A stretch of DNA of 64,000 nucleotides from Synchiropus splendidus (lineage: Eukaryota > Chordata > Actinopteri > Syngnathiformes > Callionymidae), in the NCBI RefSeq assembly GCF_027744825.2, contig NC_071348.1, forward strand, positions 12,371,563 through 12,435,562. The letters are read 5' to 3'. The position numbers and the translations under genes were made by a program. Below, piece after piece: positions 27,164-37,239 of the stretch; the stretch's first letter is position 1, and the number at the start of each line of letters is the position of its first letter. The notes below the pieces were generated by a model. The model was not told where the DNA came from and searched no databases. It saw nothing but the letters and a program-made list of their open reading frames with translations.

Positions 27164-30100
27164 TCTGGGATGTAAACATAGAAACTTTTAGAGTGAAAGA
27201 TTTAGCAAAAAACAAAAATATAAGTCCATCGTGGAGAGGAAAGAAGGATTGAAAAAAGATCTCATGTGTTTACTTTTTTGCCTTCATATAAAAAAAAAAC
27301 ACATTAAAGAATTCAAGATCTTATCTATCCAGGCACAAGAAGACATTTGCAAATGCTGTGATTTCCAGTGCTGACCAAATCACTGAAGGAAACAACAACA
27401 ACTAAATGAATAATGTTTAGCATCAATCAACATCCACTTCACAATAAGATGTCACCATGATGCATGAGTTTCAAGTGCAGACTGACTGATCCAAAACACA
27501 TTCCCCGGTCAGAGTGCATATGCATTCTTGAATCCTATAACACGAACACATACCAAACGCGAACTATCAAAACAACTTAACCTAACTCTGTCAAGACTTG
27601 AATAAAGTCACAGTGAATTCTCAATTATCTGGGTCATAGAGGGTTGAGATAGGATCTACATTCCAAAATGCTGGTGCAGTTTTCATATGCCTGAACGAAC
27701 CGAGCTCATCGATCTCAATCCAAGACTCTGTATTCAGTGATCTGTTCTCAGGCATGGCCCAGCCTGCAGGTTAAGTTTATCACACAACATCTGCCGATAT
27801 AATGCAATTTCCTGGCTAATCCTATTAGCCACAACAGTGCAACAAAGCCAAGTTCGATCAGGCTCATCATAATTATCCCCTGAGATTTGAGGTTCTGGTA
27901 TGAACAAACGTGGATCATAAGCTGAGAGGATCTGGATTTGCAAGCTTGAAAGCATGTTACAGCTTGTGATGTGAGTTTACTAGGAAGTTTTTTGGAGATT
28001 CAACCGTGCAAAGGTATGATGGTTCTTGATAACCCATCATGTTTGGGAGTTCCACCAAGGAATCCGGCCTTAAAAGAGCTTCACTCAGGGTCCACTCAAC
28101 AGCTGTTCCTTCGATAGTAAACTTATCGCCCCCCTGCACCGCTTGTTGTGTTTGTGCTCCACCTTTGTTCAGGTCAACGCTTACAACCACACCGTGCTCA
28201 ATCGCTACGGCGATTCCATTCCGTCACCACAACAACAAAGTCGAGCAGCTCTCAATAAACCCAACCTGAAGAAGTTTACAGTTTAAGTCTTTAAACTCCT
28301 ACCTCCCATTCGAAGAGTTTCCTCCGTTCCGGCTGTCTTGCTCAGCCTCAAAAACAAGTCGAGCGACCGTGCGAGACGTGATGCTAAAATCCACTTTTTC
28401 ACAAGAGCACATCAACATTGTTGTGATGTTGGCAGATGCATCAGTCGGAGAGCAGCGGCTAACGGTTAGCCTCCCTGACCTCTGAAGGCCGACGACCTCA
28501 CAAGAAGATGATTACAGGGCTTTAATGTCCAGAACCATGAAGACTTCAGACCCTTCCCCACAAAACGCACTAAAACACTCGCCCAGAGAAAGCGAGTTTA
28601 GCTTAGCTAATGAGCGTTGAGCTGACTTAGTTCGAATGAATGCGTTTTTTGTTGTTGGAAAAGTGAAAAGGACCGAAGTCGGACAACCCACTGAGGGGGG
28701 AGGATACAAAGCACTATCATTAGTATTATCTCTACCCTCTATCTCACGTAATTAAATCACACAAAACCCTCATTATTCAACTAGGCAATACGCAGTTGAA
28801 TGCGTATGAGTAGTTCAACGACTCTTATTAGGAAAGGCAATTTGGAAAAGAACGTGTACACCCCTAATATAAACTTTATGGTACGTTCCGGGAAATAACA
28901 GTCTGGAGGATGCGCCAGTGAACTTTAAATCAAACCTAAATTTAATCTTAAACATATATTGCATATTTGCTGTAACATGAAAGCAATTTATATAGTTTAA
29001 TCCATTTTTCTTTTAAAACCGAATCTGCGTCGCAGTAACTATGTAAATGTTATTGAACAAACATAAGACTCAGATACACTTAGTTTTGCAAATCAGTTTG
29101 ATCTCAGATTTGGCTTTTTTTCCCCAAGTTAAATTGAAGGGACAGTTTTCCATCATCGTGAGTCGGAGATATTGTGACCCCTGGTGTTTATGAATGTGAT
29201 GTGCACCTACCACTAAATGTGTGTGTGTCTCAAATGCATAGAAAGAATAATAATACTCAATATTAATGACCTGGAGTTGAACTCGGAAAAACACAAACGC
29301 ATTGTATTTTATTTATTTGTGTCATGCAAAATAAGTAGCGACATGAAGGCACATTTAAAGCTCAGTTTCTCTTACCTTCTGTGTGCACTCGTATGGTTTC
29401 ATACAGCATCATGATCTATTATTGTACTATTCTTTCTCTAAGAGATTGGATATCTCCTCTTCCAGGACGCTGGCAGTGAACAGAGCCAACAGCGGGTCAC
29501 CTTGTCTGGATGTGAAAAAAACAGAGGGGGACATTTCGGGGGGATTATGATGCATGGACTTGTTTAATGGACTGTGCTGTCTACTTTGTTTTAAATGGCT
29601 ATTTAAAAAAAAAATCCTATTTCTATCCACCCTTCATAATAGTCAGTCAACAGTGATGATGACCTTTGACCTCGTAGATCAGATTAGATAAAATAAAAAA
29701 TATATATAGTGTAGGCTCAACATACTGAGGCACTTTGAGGGACTAAACAAGAATTCATATAAACACATATCAAAGCTGTCAAATATGTGAGAAATAAATG
29801 TAAACATATCACACCTATTACTAAAGTCATATTCTAATATTAATATTCATGCTGAGGTGGCCATATAACTTTATATAGTTAGCCTTTTTAGTTTAATCAA
29901 GAAAACAAGAACTATATGAATGAAATAAATTTCTGTCTCTTTAATATTATTTCTGATATTCCACTGAAACTCTGGGAAAAAATCAAATGTATTAACACTT
30001 TATTTTTTGATTAGTGTGAAAGTGAAAAAAAACAGTATTTGGCCTTGTCTGTTTGTTAAATTAAATAATATAACCAAACAAACATTATTAAGATAATTAA

Positions 30101-31656
30101 AATGATGTACTTTAGAACTTAATAAACATACATGCAGCTTGTATATATTGTAAACATGTGGTCAAGAGAGGAAGTCCCTGCTAAAGCTCTGAAACATCAG
30201 GAGAAATAGACATCTTTTTACCTGCCGCATCCAGCTAAAGCTTCTTGTATCCTTTCAGGTCGATGACAGAGCATCACAATGACTTGGCACTTTCAAAACC
30301 TACCGATCTTAAATAGGCATCCCCGCTTGCTTTCCTGTCCTGCTGCCAGGACTTCACTGCGTCCACTTCCAGACCGAACTATGGTTTCTGTGGCAGCAAG
30401 TCTCGCTCCGGCTTGACAGGGAGTCTCCGAAAGCTTTGAGCTGCTCAATCAGGGGACTGGAAACTGGATCCGTGCTAAAAATAAGAAGCCATCACCCGCA
30501 TAGTGAGAAAGGAGGTGTGTCCCTTACTGTGTGTGCGAGGGGGTCGGTAGAGTGCAGCACATAGGAAAACATCACATGGGGTTTATCATACGACAACAGT
30601 TTGTGGAAGGTCGACCTCCACCAAGGCTTTTTCGTCATCGGGAAATTGAAGAGTAATTAAAGAGCAATATTTGGCCGTCATAATGCAAATGGTATAGATA
30701 ATAATATAAGGTATAGAGAGACATCTGTGTGAGCTTTGAGCTTCATAGATTCCCCACTGGTTTCAAATTGAACAAGCAATGAACTCACAGGGAAACAAGC
30801 AACCCATCACTTTTCATGTTTGTTCAGCCTTCATAGATTTTAATTCACCCTGACACTGTGATCCAGTGCTCTCCTTTAAAGTCGTCACATTTATCATGTC
30901 AACATGCGGGCTCTATCTACCACGTGAATCTCAGACGCTGCCGTCAACACACCAACTGAGACCTTCAGCGAGTGAGTGTTGTGTCAGCCTTGACTCAAGC
31001 TGACTTGTTTATCCGCCAGCTGCATCAATTCTCATCACCATGTCTGGTCACGTCAGAAATTATAACAAGAGAAACTGTTATATATATACTTATGCAACAT
31101 CAGTAAAGTAAGGTGGCTGTAGAAAAGTCGCATTATCTTGTACAAATACAGCTTGTATATCAAGCTGAAGTGTGGGGAAAATTCATTTACAACTGCGATT
31201 GTAACTGGTTGCTTGGGTCATGTGATGTGACCAAGTGAATTTACAAAACAAATCATTTTTCCATGGTAACACTTTGCCTGTAATAAACATATTGTAGCCC
31301 AAATACATTCGTATATGTTTAACAAAGACACACATTTCGAGTTCTCGGAATCTGTTTGGTTTATAATGGAATTAGAATGACAAAAATGTGGTCTGGAGAC
31401 TCATGCCGTAGATCAGGTCTCATCCTCTCATGTTTCTGTCCAACTCTCGACAACTCCTCGCCATCCACTCACTCTAAATATAGCCATCTTAAAGTCAGGA
31501 CGATCAGCCAGAGAGACTTAAATCTGAAGCTCCAAAAGGAATATTCCTCAATATTTTTCTTGATCTGGAGATGCAGCTGTGAAAATGGACCATCAAAGTG
31601 GGAGATGTTGACTACGATGTCAACCTAACAGGGATCTATCAACGCAGAAAAAAGTC
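27164..31656. other. Region between the LINE and scn1b; unidentified exon-like segments at 27.7-28.4 kb
   Basis: On the minus strand a GC-richer patch at 28303-28418 begins with ATG (28418) and encodes CEKVDFSITSRTVARLVF before a donor-like GTAGGA at 28303. Further down, 28190-27957 and 27955-27734 hold two neighbouring open frames, including KFTIEGTAVEWTLSEALL and DPRLFIPEPQISGDNYDEPD, with one frame change between them and a stop just before the first. They look protein-like, but no family was recognised and no consistent splice model joins them. From 28.7 to 31.6 kb nothing was recognised beyond a GC-richer patch at 30220-30480. Confidence 0.4.
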
Positions 31657-33260
31657 ATGATGAGTATTTTGAAGGCAGATAGAGTTTATTCTTGGTGGAT
31701 TATTTTGGCTGTGGCAAGTACTTCAGGTAAGTCTGTCATTCGATTTGTAGCTTTTCTGAAGTAACTTATGTCAAATGTCATATGATCCATAAATTGGCAT
31801 TTCCCACGTACACTGTGCTAAATGGCTGGCCATATTTTCCAGATGAAGCAGCAAAACTTTATGAATTTTATGGTGCTTTTTCATTGATATTTGCCTTTCT
31901 ATTAAGCATGTTTAATTTTTTAACATTTTAATGATATCACTTCATTGACTGGGCATGTTTAAGAAGCTGGTGTTACATTTAAGACAGATACAAAGACGTA
32001 TTCAATGCATCATTTTGCAATTAAATGCAAACACTTTTTAATATAATGGAAAACCTACACATGTATGTATAGCATTTTTCAGGTAATTTTCCATACAAAA
32101 GGACTAAATAGTGAGAAAGAAGGTATAGAAATGAACTAGGATGATACTGTGATGACACATAAAATTGGTATTTTAACATCCCGGGTGCATTAAGGTTAAA
32201 TGGACAGCAGATGGCAGTAACGCTACAGAGTTCGGGGTAACACACACAAGGGACTTAAAAGAAGAACTCGCTCTACAAGATGCAAATGAGAAAACCGTCT
32301 AAACGTAACTGGAGTCAAGCTATCCGACTCTTCCGCGGTCGCAGTCAAGCTATCCACAGTCAGATTTTCAGTGCGCGCAGAGACATCACATTACGGTAGC
32401 AATGAAACGAAGCCGAAGACTGCGATTTGAAACAAATAAAGCGAATGATTCTTGCGACAGAAACTTTTCCACGTTATTTTTTATTTTGAGCCGAATTAAT
32501 ATTTGGACGAGAGATATGAAAATCTATATCATTTTGGTCAAACATGATTGGTGTTTTTATTTTAGGTGTGAAACATCCGGAATGACATCATTAATTTAAT
32601 CAATGCAGTCCTGCTAACACTCTACTGTAATAATACATTTCAACACCTTAGATCATTTTTACTTTTACACATTATTTATGCAAATGCCTGTGATTAAATA
32701 TACATTTATATGACAGTGCACTGTACTTTGACCAAATACTACACGGAAATGTGCAAAGGTCTGCGAATAACAACATCACCAGCTCATAGTAGAGAGTAGT
32801 AGCTACCACCAGAGTGATTTTGGTCCCATATCATCGCAGCATTTTGGAATAATCCAGGATTCTTACTGTAATCCAACTGAGTTGTGGATAACGTTCTATT
32901 ATATTTGACTGTGATTTTCTGAAAAATGTGCAAAGGTCTGCGAATAACAACATCACCAGCTCATAGTAGAGAGTAGTAGCTACCACCAGAGTGATTTTGG
33001 TCCCATATCATGGCAGCATTTTGGAATAATCCAGGATTCTTACTGTAATCCAACTGAGTTGTGGATAACGTTCTATTATATTTGACTGTGATTTTCTGAA
33101 AAATGTGCAAAGGTCTGCGAATAACAACATCACCAGCTCATAGTAGAGAGTAGTAGCTACCACCAGAGTGATTTTGGTCCCATATCATCGCATCATTTTG
33201 GAATAATCCAGGATTCAATGTGTAATCCAAACATGTCTATTGCAGTATCATAGAGCGATC

Positions 33261-33292
<32 letters not shown>

Positions 33293-34357
33293 CAAATATT
33301 GGACACACAGACAGACATGTACATCTTTATGGCTCCCTCAACATAAATAGATGGCTTATTTACAGTCTATTTACAATATATACACACTCCCAGTATACAT
33401 GCCAGTGATGCTTTCACTCTTCAAAGCATTTTGGGCAGAACCATTCTTCTTCTGAGTTGATGGCTGTTTCGGGCATGTCAATGCAAGTATGATGATACCA
33501 TTCATTGCAGGCATGGCACTGAACCATCAGTTCTCCATTTTGCGCTGTACGACGCACAAAAATTGCCAAAAGGCCACTGGTGTTCCTGGACTACAGGTCT
33601 GTGAATGGTGAAATGGCTTCGAACTGGCCATAACATCCATGACAGTATTGTGGCTGAGCTGTAGTCCTTTCTCCTCTGGCTGTCATAAATGGCCAGCTCA
33701 TTTGGTCCACAGAACACATTGCTGACCGTCACCCAATGATTGCCACCCACATGAAGAACCTGAACAAACTTGGACTTGGCGCTTCCAACCACTCCACCAT
33801 TCTCAATGACTGAGAAAAGAAGGACTGACTGGAATCCGTCCAACTCTGGGTGCTGTCTTGCAAGGTAGTAGGAGGCCAAATCTATTTCGTCACTGGTAAG
33901 CCAGTGATTTTGATTCAAAATGCTGGTGATGTCATGATGGCTATATGCAAAAAAATTAGGCTCTTTAAAGAGAAGGGCATGAGAGCATCCTTGTTTTCAT
34001 CATTCAAAAAGAAAACTGCACCCAAATTTCCATTTGAAAAGAAGACACATGAGGGGCAACAAGGAAGCCAATGCACTGTCCATGTGTACTGTGTGTGTCG
34101 TACAGCGCAAAATGGAGAACTGATGGTTCAGTGCCATGCCTGCAATGAATGGTATCATCATACTTGCATTGACATGCCCGAAACAGCCATCAACTCAGAA
34201 GAAGAATGGTTCTGCCCAAAATGCTTTGAAGAGTGAAAGCATCACTGGCATGTATACTGGGAGTGTGTATATATTGTAAATAGACTGTAAATAAGCCATC
34301 TATTTATGTTGAGGGAGCCATAAAGATGTACATGTCTGTCTGTGTGTCCAATATTTG

Positions 34358-34389
<32 letters not shown>

Positions 34390-37174
34390 GATCGCTCTAT
34401 GATACTGCAATAGACATGTTTGGATTACACATTGAATCCTGGATTATTCCAAAATGCTGCGATGATATGGGACCAAAATCACTCTGGTGGTAGCTACTAC
34501 TCTCTACTATGAGCTGGTGATGTTGTTATTCGCAGACCTTTGCACATTTTTCTGAAAATCACAGTCAAATATAATAGAACGTGATTCTCAACTCAGTTGG
34601 ATTACAGAAAGAATCCTGGATTATTCCAAAATGCTGCGATGATATGGGACCAAAATCACTCTGGTGGTAGCTACTACTCTCTACTATGAGCTGGTGATGT
34701 TGTTATTCGCAGACCTTTGCACATTTTTCTGAAAATCACAGTCAAATATAATAGAACGTGATTCTCAACTCAGTTGGATTACAGAAAGAATCCTGGATTA
34801 TTCCAAAATGCTGCGATGATATGGGACCAAAATCACTCTGGTGGTAGCTACTACTCTCTACTATGAGCTGGTGATGTTGTTATTCGCAGACCTTTGCACA
34901 TTTTTCTGAAAATCACAGTCAAATATAATAGAACGTGATTCTCAACTCAGTTGGATTACAGTAAGAATCCTGGATTATTCCAAAATGCTGCCATGATATG
35001 GGACCAAAATCACTCTGGTGGTAGCTACTACTCTCTACTATGAGCTGGTGATGTTGTTATTTGCAGACCTTTGCACATTTCCGTGTAGTATTTGGTCAAA
35101 GTACAGTGCACTGTCATATAAATGTATATTTAATCACAGGCATTTGCATAAATAATGTGTAAAAGTAAAAATGATCTAAGATGTTGAAATGTATTATTAC
35201 AGTAGAGTGTTAGCAGGACTGCATTGATTAAATTAATGATGTCATTCCGGATGTTTCACACCTAAAATAAAAACACCAATCATGTTTGACCAAAATGATA
35301 TAGATTTTCATATCTCTCGTCCAAATATTAATTCGGCTCAAAATAAAAAATAACGTGGAAAAGTTTCTGTCGCAAGAATCATTCGCTTTATTTGTTTCAA
35401 CTCGCAGTCTTCGGCTTCGTTTCATTGCTACCGTAATGTGATGTCTCTGCGCGCACTGAAAATCTGACTGTGGATAGCTTGACTGCGACCGCGGAAGAGT
35501 CGGATAGCTTGACTCCAGTTAAACGTAGGTATAATCCCTTTTTAAAAAATCAGATCCATCACCGCAGTGGTAACAAATGTTTTCAATCGCATACTACAGA
35601 TACACGATTGATAAATTCTGGTGCTTTAGGCACATTCTCCAGGGAGTTAGTCTATGAAACAAACAAACAAAAACGAATTGGAACACATCTAATAATCTCG
35701 TATTCAGTTTCAGATCTGAAAATGGTTTAATAAAATAGGTGTCGGTCAAAACAAGAAATTTGTCATTGCCTTCGGTGTCATTCATAAAAGCTACTCTTAT
35801 ATATTTAACATTTACAATTGCATCATTATGATTATTATTGGATAAAGGGTGCTGTTAGTCAGTAATATATTCTCTTGATTTTATATTTTAGCCTTTGCAG
35901 GTACAAAGAGTGGCAATGGCAAAACATTGCAACAAATGTGTCAGGAATTTGTGGGGTACAAAATATGTTTTTTTTTTTTAATGTGTTATAACGCTGACAG
36001 TTTGCTGTAACTTGCTGGTGCTTTGACATTCTAATTTTTTGCTTTTTGCTTTTACTAAATCTATAAACTTGTGTTTTGGCGAGTAAGACAACATCCTTTT
36101 TCTCTCCATGGTCAGATATGTAGTTTGTTCCAAGTACTGCCAGGATTGAACTAATCCAGCAAAGTAGCTCCTTCCACACTGCAGACAAGCATGTCCCATT
36201 TTACTGTGGTCGAATATATTATTATGAGGATGAATATTGTCTCTCCTCGCCGTTGTAGTGTCACTGTGCCATGGTGGATGCTCTGAGGTGGAATCGCCGA
36301 CTGAAGCTGTGGCGGGCAAGGGCTTCCAGATGAGCTGCATCTCTTGTAAAAAAAGAGAGGAGGTTTCTGCACATGCAGTCGTGAACTGGTACTTTAAACC
36401 CCGACAGGAGGACGAATTCACACGTGTAAGAGTGAAGAGAGCATGTCTGAAATGCATGCTCTGTCAGGCCTGTGTCAGTGCCTTACTTACATGTAAACTT
36501 AAAGTTGTTTAAGTAACTCCTATGCTTTTTCGCTTTCACCTTTGACCCCTGAGTACCTTAATATGCTCTCTCCTTCCAGGTCTTCCATTATGACTTCCCT
36601 GAGTCTGACATTCTTAGTAAGGATTTTATGGACCGTTTGGAGTGGCGTGGAACCCAGGACAAAGATGTACAGACAGCAAGTATTTATATAAGCAATGTTA
36701 GTTTCAGCGATGCAGGAACGTACCGCTGCACCTTCCTCAGGACCCTGTTTTTGCCCACGTTCAACCAGAACGTCATGGTGGTGAAGACAGTGGAGCTCAG
36801 CGTGGTGGCAGAAGGTGAGTTGGACTCCAGTTTGTGTCGCTGCTGCTTCATTTGTTTGTTTGTTTTAGCCCAGAAGGAGCTGACTGCAGTGGTGTCTGAG
36901 ATCATGATGTACGTGCTGATCGTGGTTCTGCAGCTGTGGCTCATTGGGGTGATGGTCTACTGTTACAAGAAGATTTCGGATGAGAATGAAGCCCGGGATG
37001 CACGTAAAGCTCGCAAGGCCCAGGCGGCACAGTAAGTGATCCGGAGATCAATTCAAGCTTGACCTTAGAGAACTACTGCTTCAGAATGTTGAATGTAATG
37101 ATTTCACTTTTTGTCTTCCAACATCTAGACTGATAGAAACGAAGGACAACTGTGATGGTGTGCAGATCGAGTAA
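31657..37174 (+). CDS. scn1b: Voltage-gated sodium channel beta-1 type subunit
   Basis: Five coding exons with consistent phases give 226 residues: 31657-31726, 36259-36425, 36580-36814, 36869-37031, 37139-37174. Exon 1 supplies a hydrophobic signal peptide (WWIILAVAST). Then comes one extracellular V-type Ig domain with the beta-subunit hallmarks CISCKKREEV and DAGTYRC (the Ig cysteine pair), a membrane helix at about 169-191 (SEIMMYVLIVVLQLWLI) and a short basic tail ending KDNCDGVQIE. That tail fits SCN1B (KENCTGVQVAE) better than SCN3B, although KREEV in the Ig domain recalls SCN3B. The family binds Nav alpha subunits, tunes their gating and surface level, and acts in cell adhesion. gramd1a next door matches human 19q13. 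Intron 1 (4.5 kb) carries a large fold-back transposon; intron 3 is only 54 bases. Either of two ATGs (31657, 31660) could start translation. Confidence 0.93.
32751..33235. repeat. Tandem array of about 2.7 units, 177-bp period (left arm)
   Basis: The landmark GTGCAAAGGTCTGCGAATAA recurs at 32751, 32928 and 33105, exactly 177 bases apart. The third unit breaks off into a different tail before the GACA microsatellite. Units are almost identical (for example CATCGCAGCATT against CATGGCAGCATT). Confidence 0.95.
33258..33293. repeat. (GATA)(GACA)n microsatellite, left arm
   Basis: GATA steps followed by GACA repeats at the inner border of the left-arm tandem array; the mirror (TCTG)n copy is at 34359-34395. 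Confidence 0.95.
33502..33960 (-). pseudogene. Ulp1-like (C48-type) cysteine protease fragment inside the fold-back element
   Basis: The minus-strand frame reads QNHWLTSDEIDLASYYLARQ, then VQVLHVGGNHWVTVSNVFC, then ELAIYDSQRRKDYS, and later HRPVVQEHQ. NHW (catalytic His) and YDS (Asp) in this spacing, followed by a Gln, resemble the Ulp1-like protease domain found in several eukaryotic transposon proteins. The segment expected next, with the catalytic Cys, is missing: after QEHQ the sequence jumps to the end of the PHD-finger exon in a different frame (SYSAKWRTDGSVP). The frame is open upstream to at least 33960. This is therefore an internally deleted, probably inactive piece. Confidence 0.65.
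34060..34236 (+). CDS. PHD-finger module in the right arm of the fold-back element
   Basis: The plus-strand frame ends with a C4HC3 zinc finger: YCVCR, MVQCHACNEWYHHTC, EEEWFCPKCFEE, then a stop at 34234-34236. Cys/His spacing (C-x-C, C-x2-C, H-x2-C, C-x2-C) is that of a PHD finger, a histone-tail reader fold. In the left arm the mirror copy of the same DNA is joined to the protease fragment out of frame. The upstream part of this frame (KEKGMRASLFSSFKKKTAPK) may be the C-terminal part of the parent transposon protein, so the whole is best read as the end of a truncated transposon ORF. Confidence 0.65.
   Translation, partial: QGSQCTVHVYCVCRTAQNGELMVQCHACNEWYHHTCIDMPETAINSEEEWFCPKCFEE
34430..35085. 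repeat. Tandem array of about 3.7 units, 177-bp period (right arm)
   Basis: Inverted counterpart of the left-arm array. The landmark CAGACCTTTGCACATTT recurs at a spacing of exactly 177 bases (its GC step at 34542, 34719, 34896 and 35073). It has one unit more than the left arm. Internal units share AACGTGATTCTCAACTCAG where left units read AACGTTCTATTATA and CAACTGAGTTGTGGAT in mirror image, so the arms are not perfectly homogenised. Confidence 0.95.
36815..36868 (+). other. scn1b: 54-base intron of scn1b
   Basis: Between GCAGAAG|GTGAGT and TGTTTTAG|CC the intron is only 54 bases. Reading through it would keep an open frame, but splicing restores the phase and gives the expected VVAE-AQKELTAVVSE junction before the membrane helix. 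Confidence 0.8.
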
Positions 37175-37232
37175 CATCTCGAGAGCTTCATATGGAGCAA
37201 GAGCACCTTTATCTTGATATGTGTAAGATTCT

Positions 37233-37238
37233 AATAAA
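37233..37238 (+). terminator. scn1b: Polyadenylation signal of scn1b
   Basis: AATAAA 59 bases after the stop codon; a second AATAAA lies at 37819-37824 and could serve a longer 3' UTR. Confidence 0.55.
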
Positions 37239-37239
37239 T

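Larger units (their letters stand above)
32307..35520. mobile_element. Fold-back DNA transposon, 3.2 kb, with 177-bp tandem repeats in both arms
   Basis: The ends are inverted copies: AACTGGAGTCAAGCTATCCG at 32307, and its reverse complement ending at 35520. The arms are nearly identical over 32307-33560 and 34093-35520, the right one longer by about one internal repeat. Each arm holds a tandem array with a 177-bp period (three units on the left from 32751, four on the right up to about 35085) and a GACA/GTCT microsatellite. AAACGT flanks both sides (32301-32306 and 35521-35526), a 6-bp target duplication. The centre encodes an Ulp1-like protease fragment and PHD fingers (separate entries). 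No intact transposase is seen, so the copy is probably non-autonomous. It sits in scn1b intron 1. Superfamily not assigned. Confidence 0.9.

Noticed and set aside
29427..29630. Short minus-strand frame containing SRQGDPLLALF, like a reverse transcriptase motif
   Set aside because: Only one motif-like string in 67 codons and no flanking reverse transcriptase blocks; too weak to call a LINE fragment.
33850..34060. N-terminal part of the plus-strand frame leading into the PHD finger
   Set aside because: The first part overlaps the antisense of the protease segment and has no domain; only the C-terminal PHD part is supported.
31657..37174. Assignment as scn3b instead of scn1b
   Set aside because: KREEV in the Ig domain recalls SCN3B, but the C-terminal KDNCDGVQIE and the neighbouring gramd1a (not gramd1b) fit SCN1B better.
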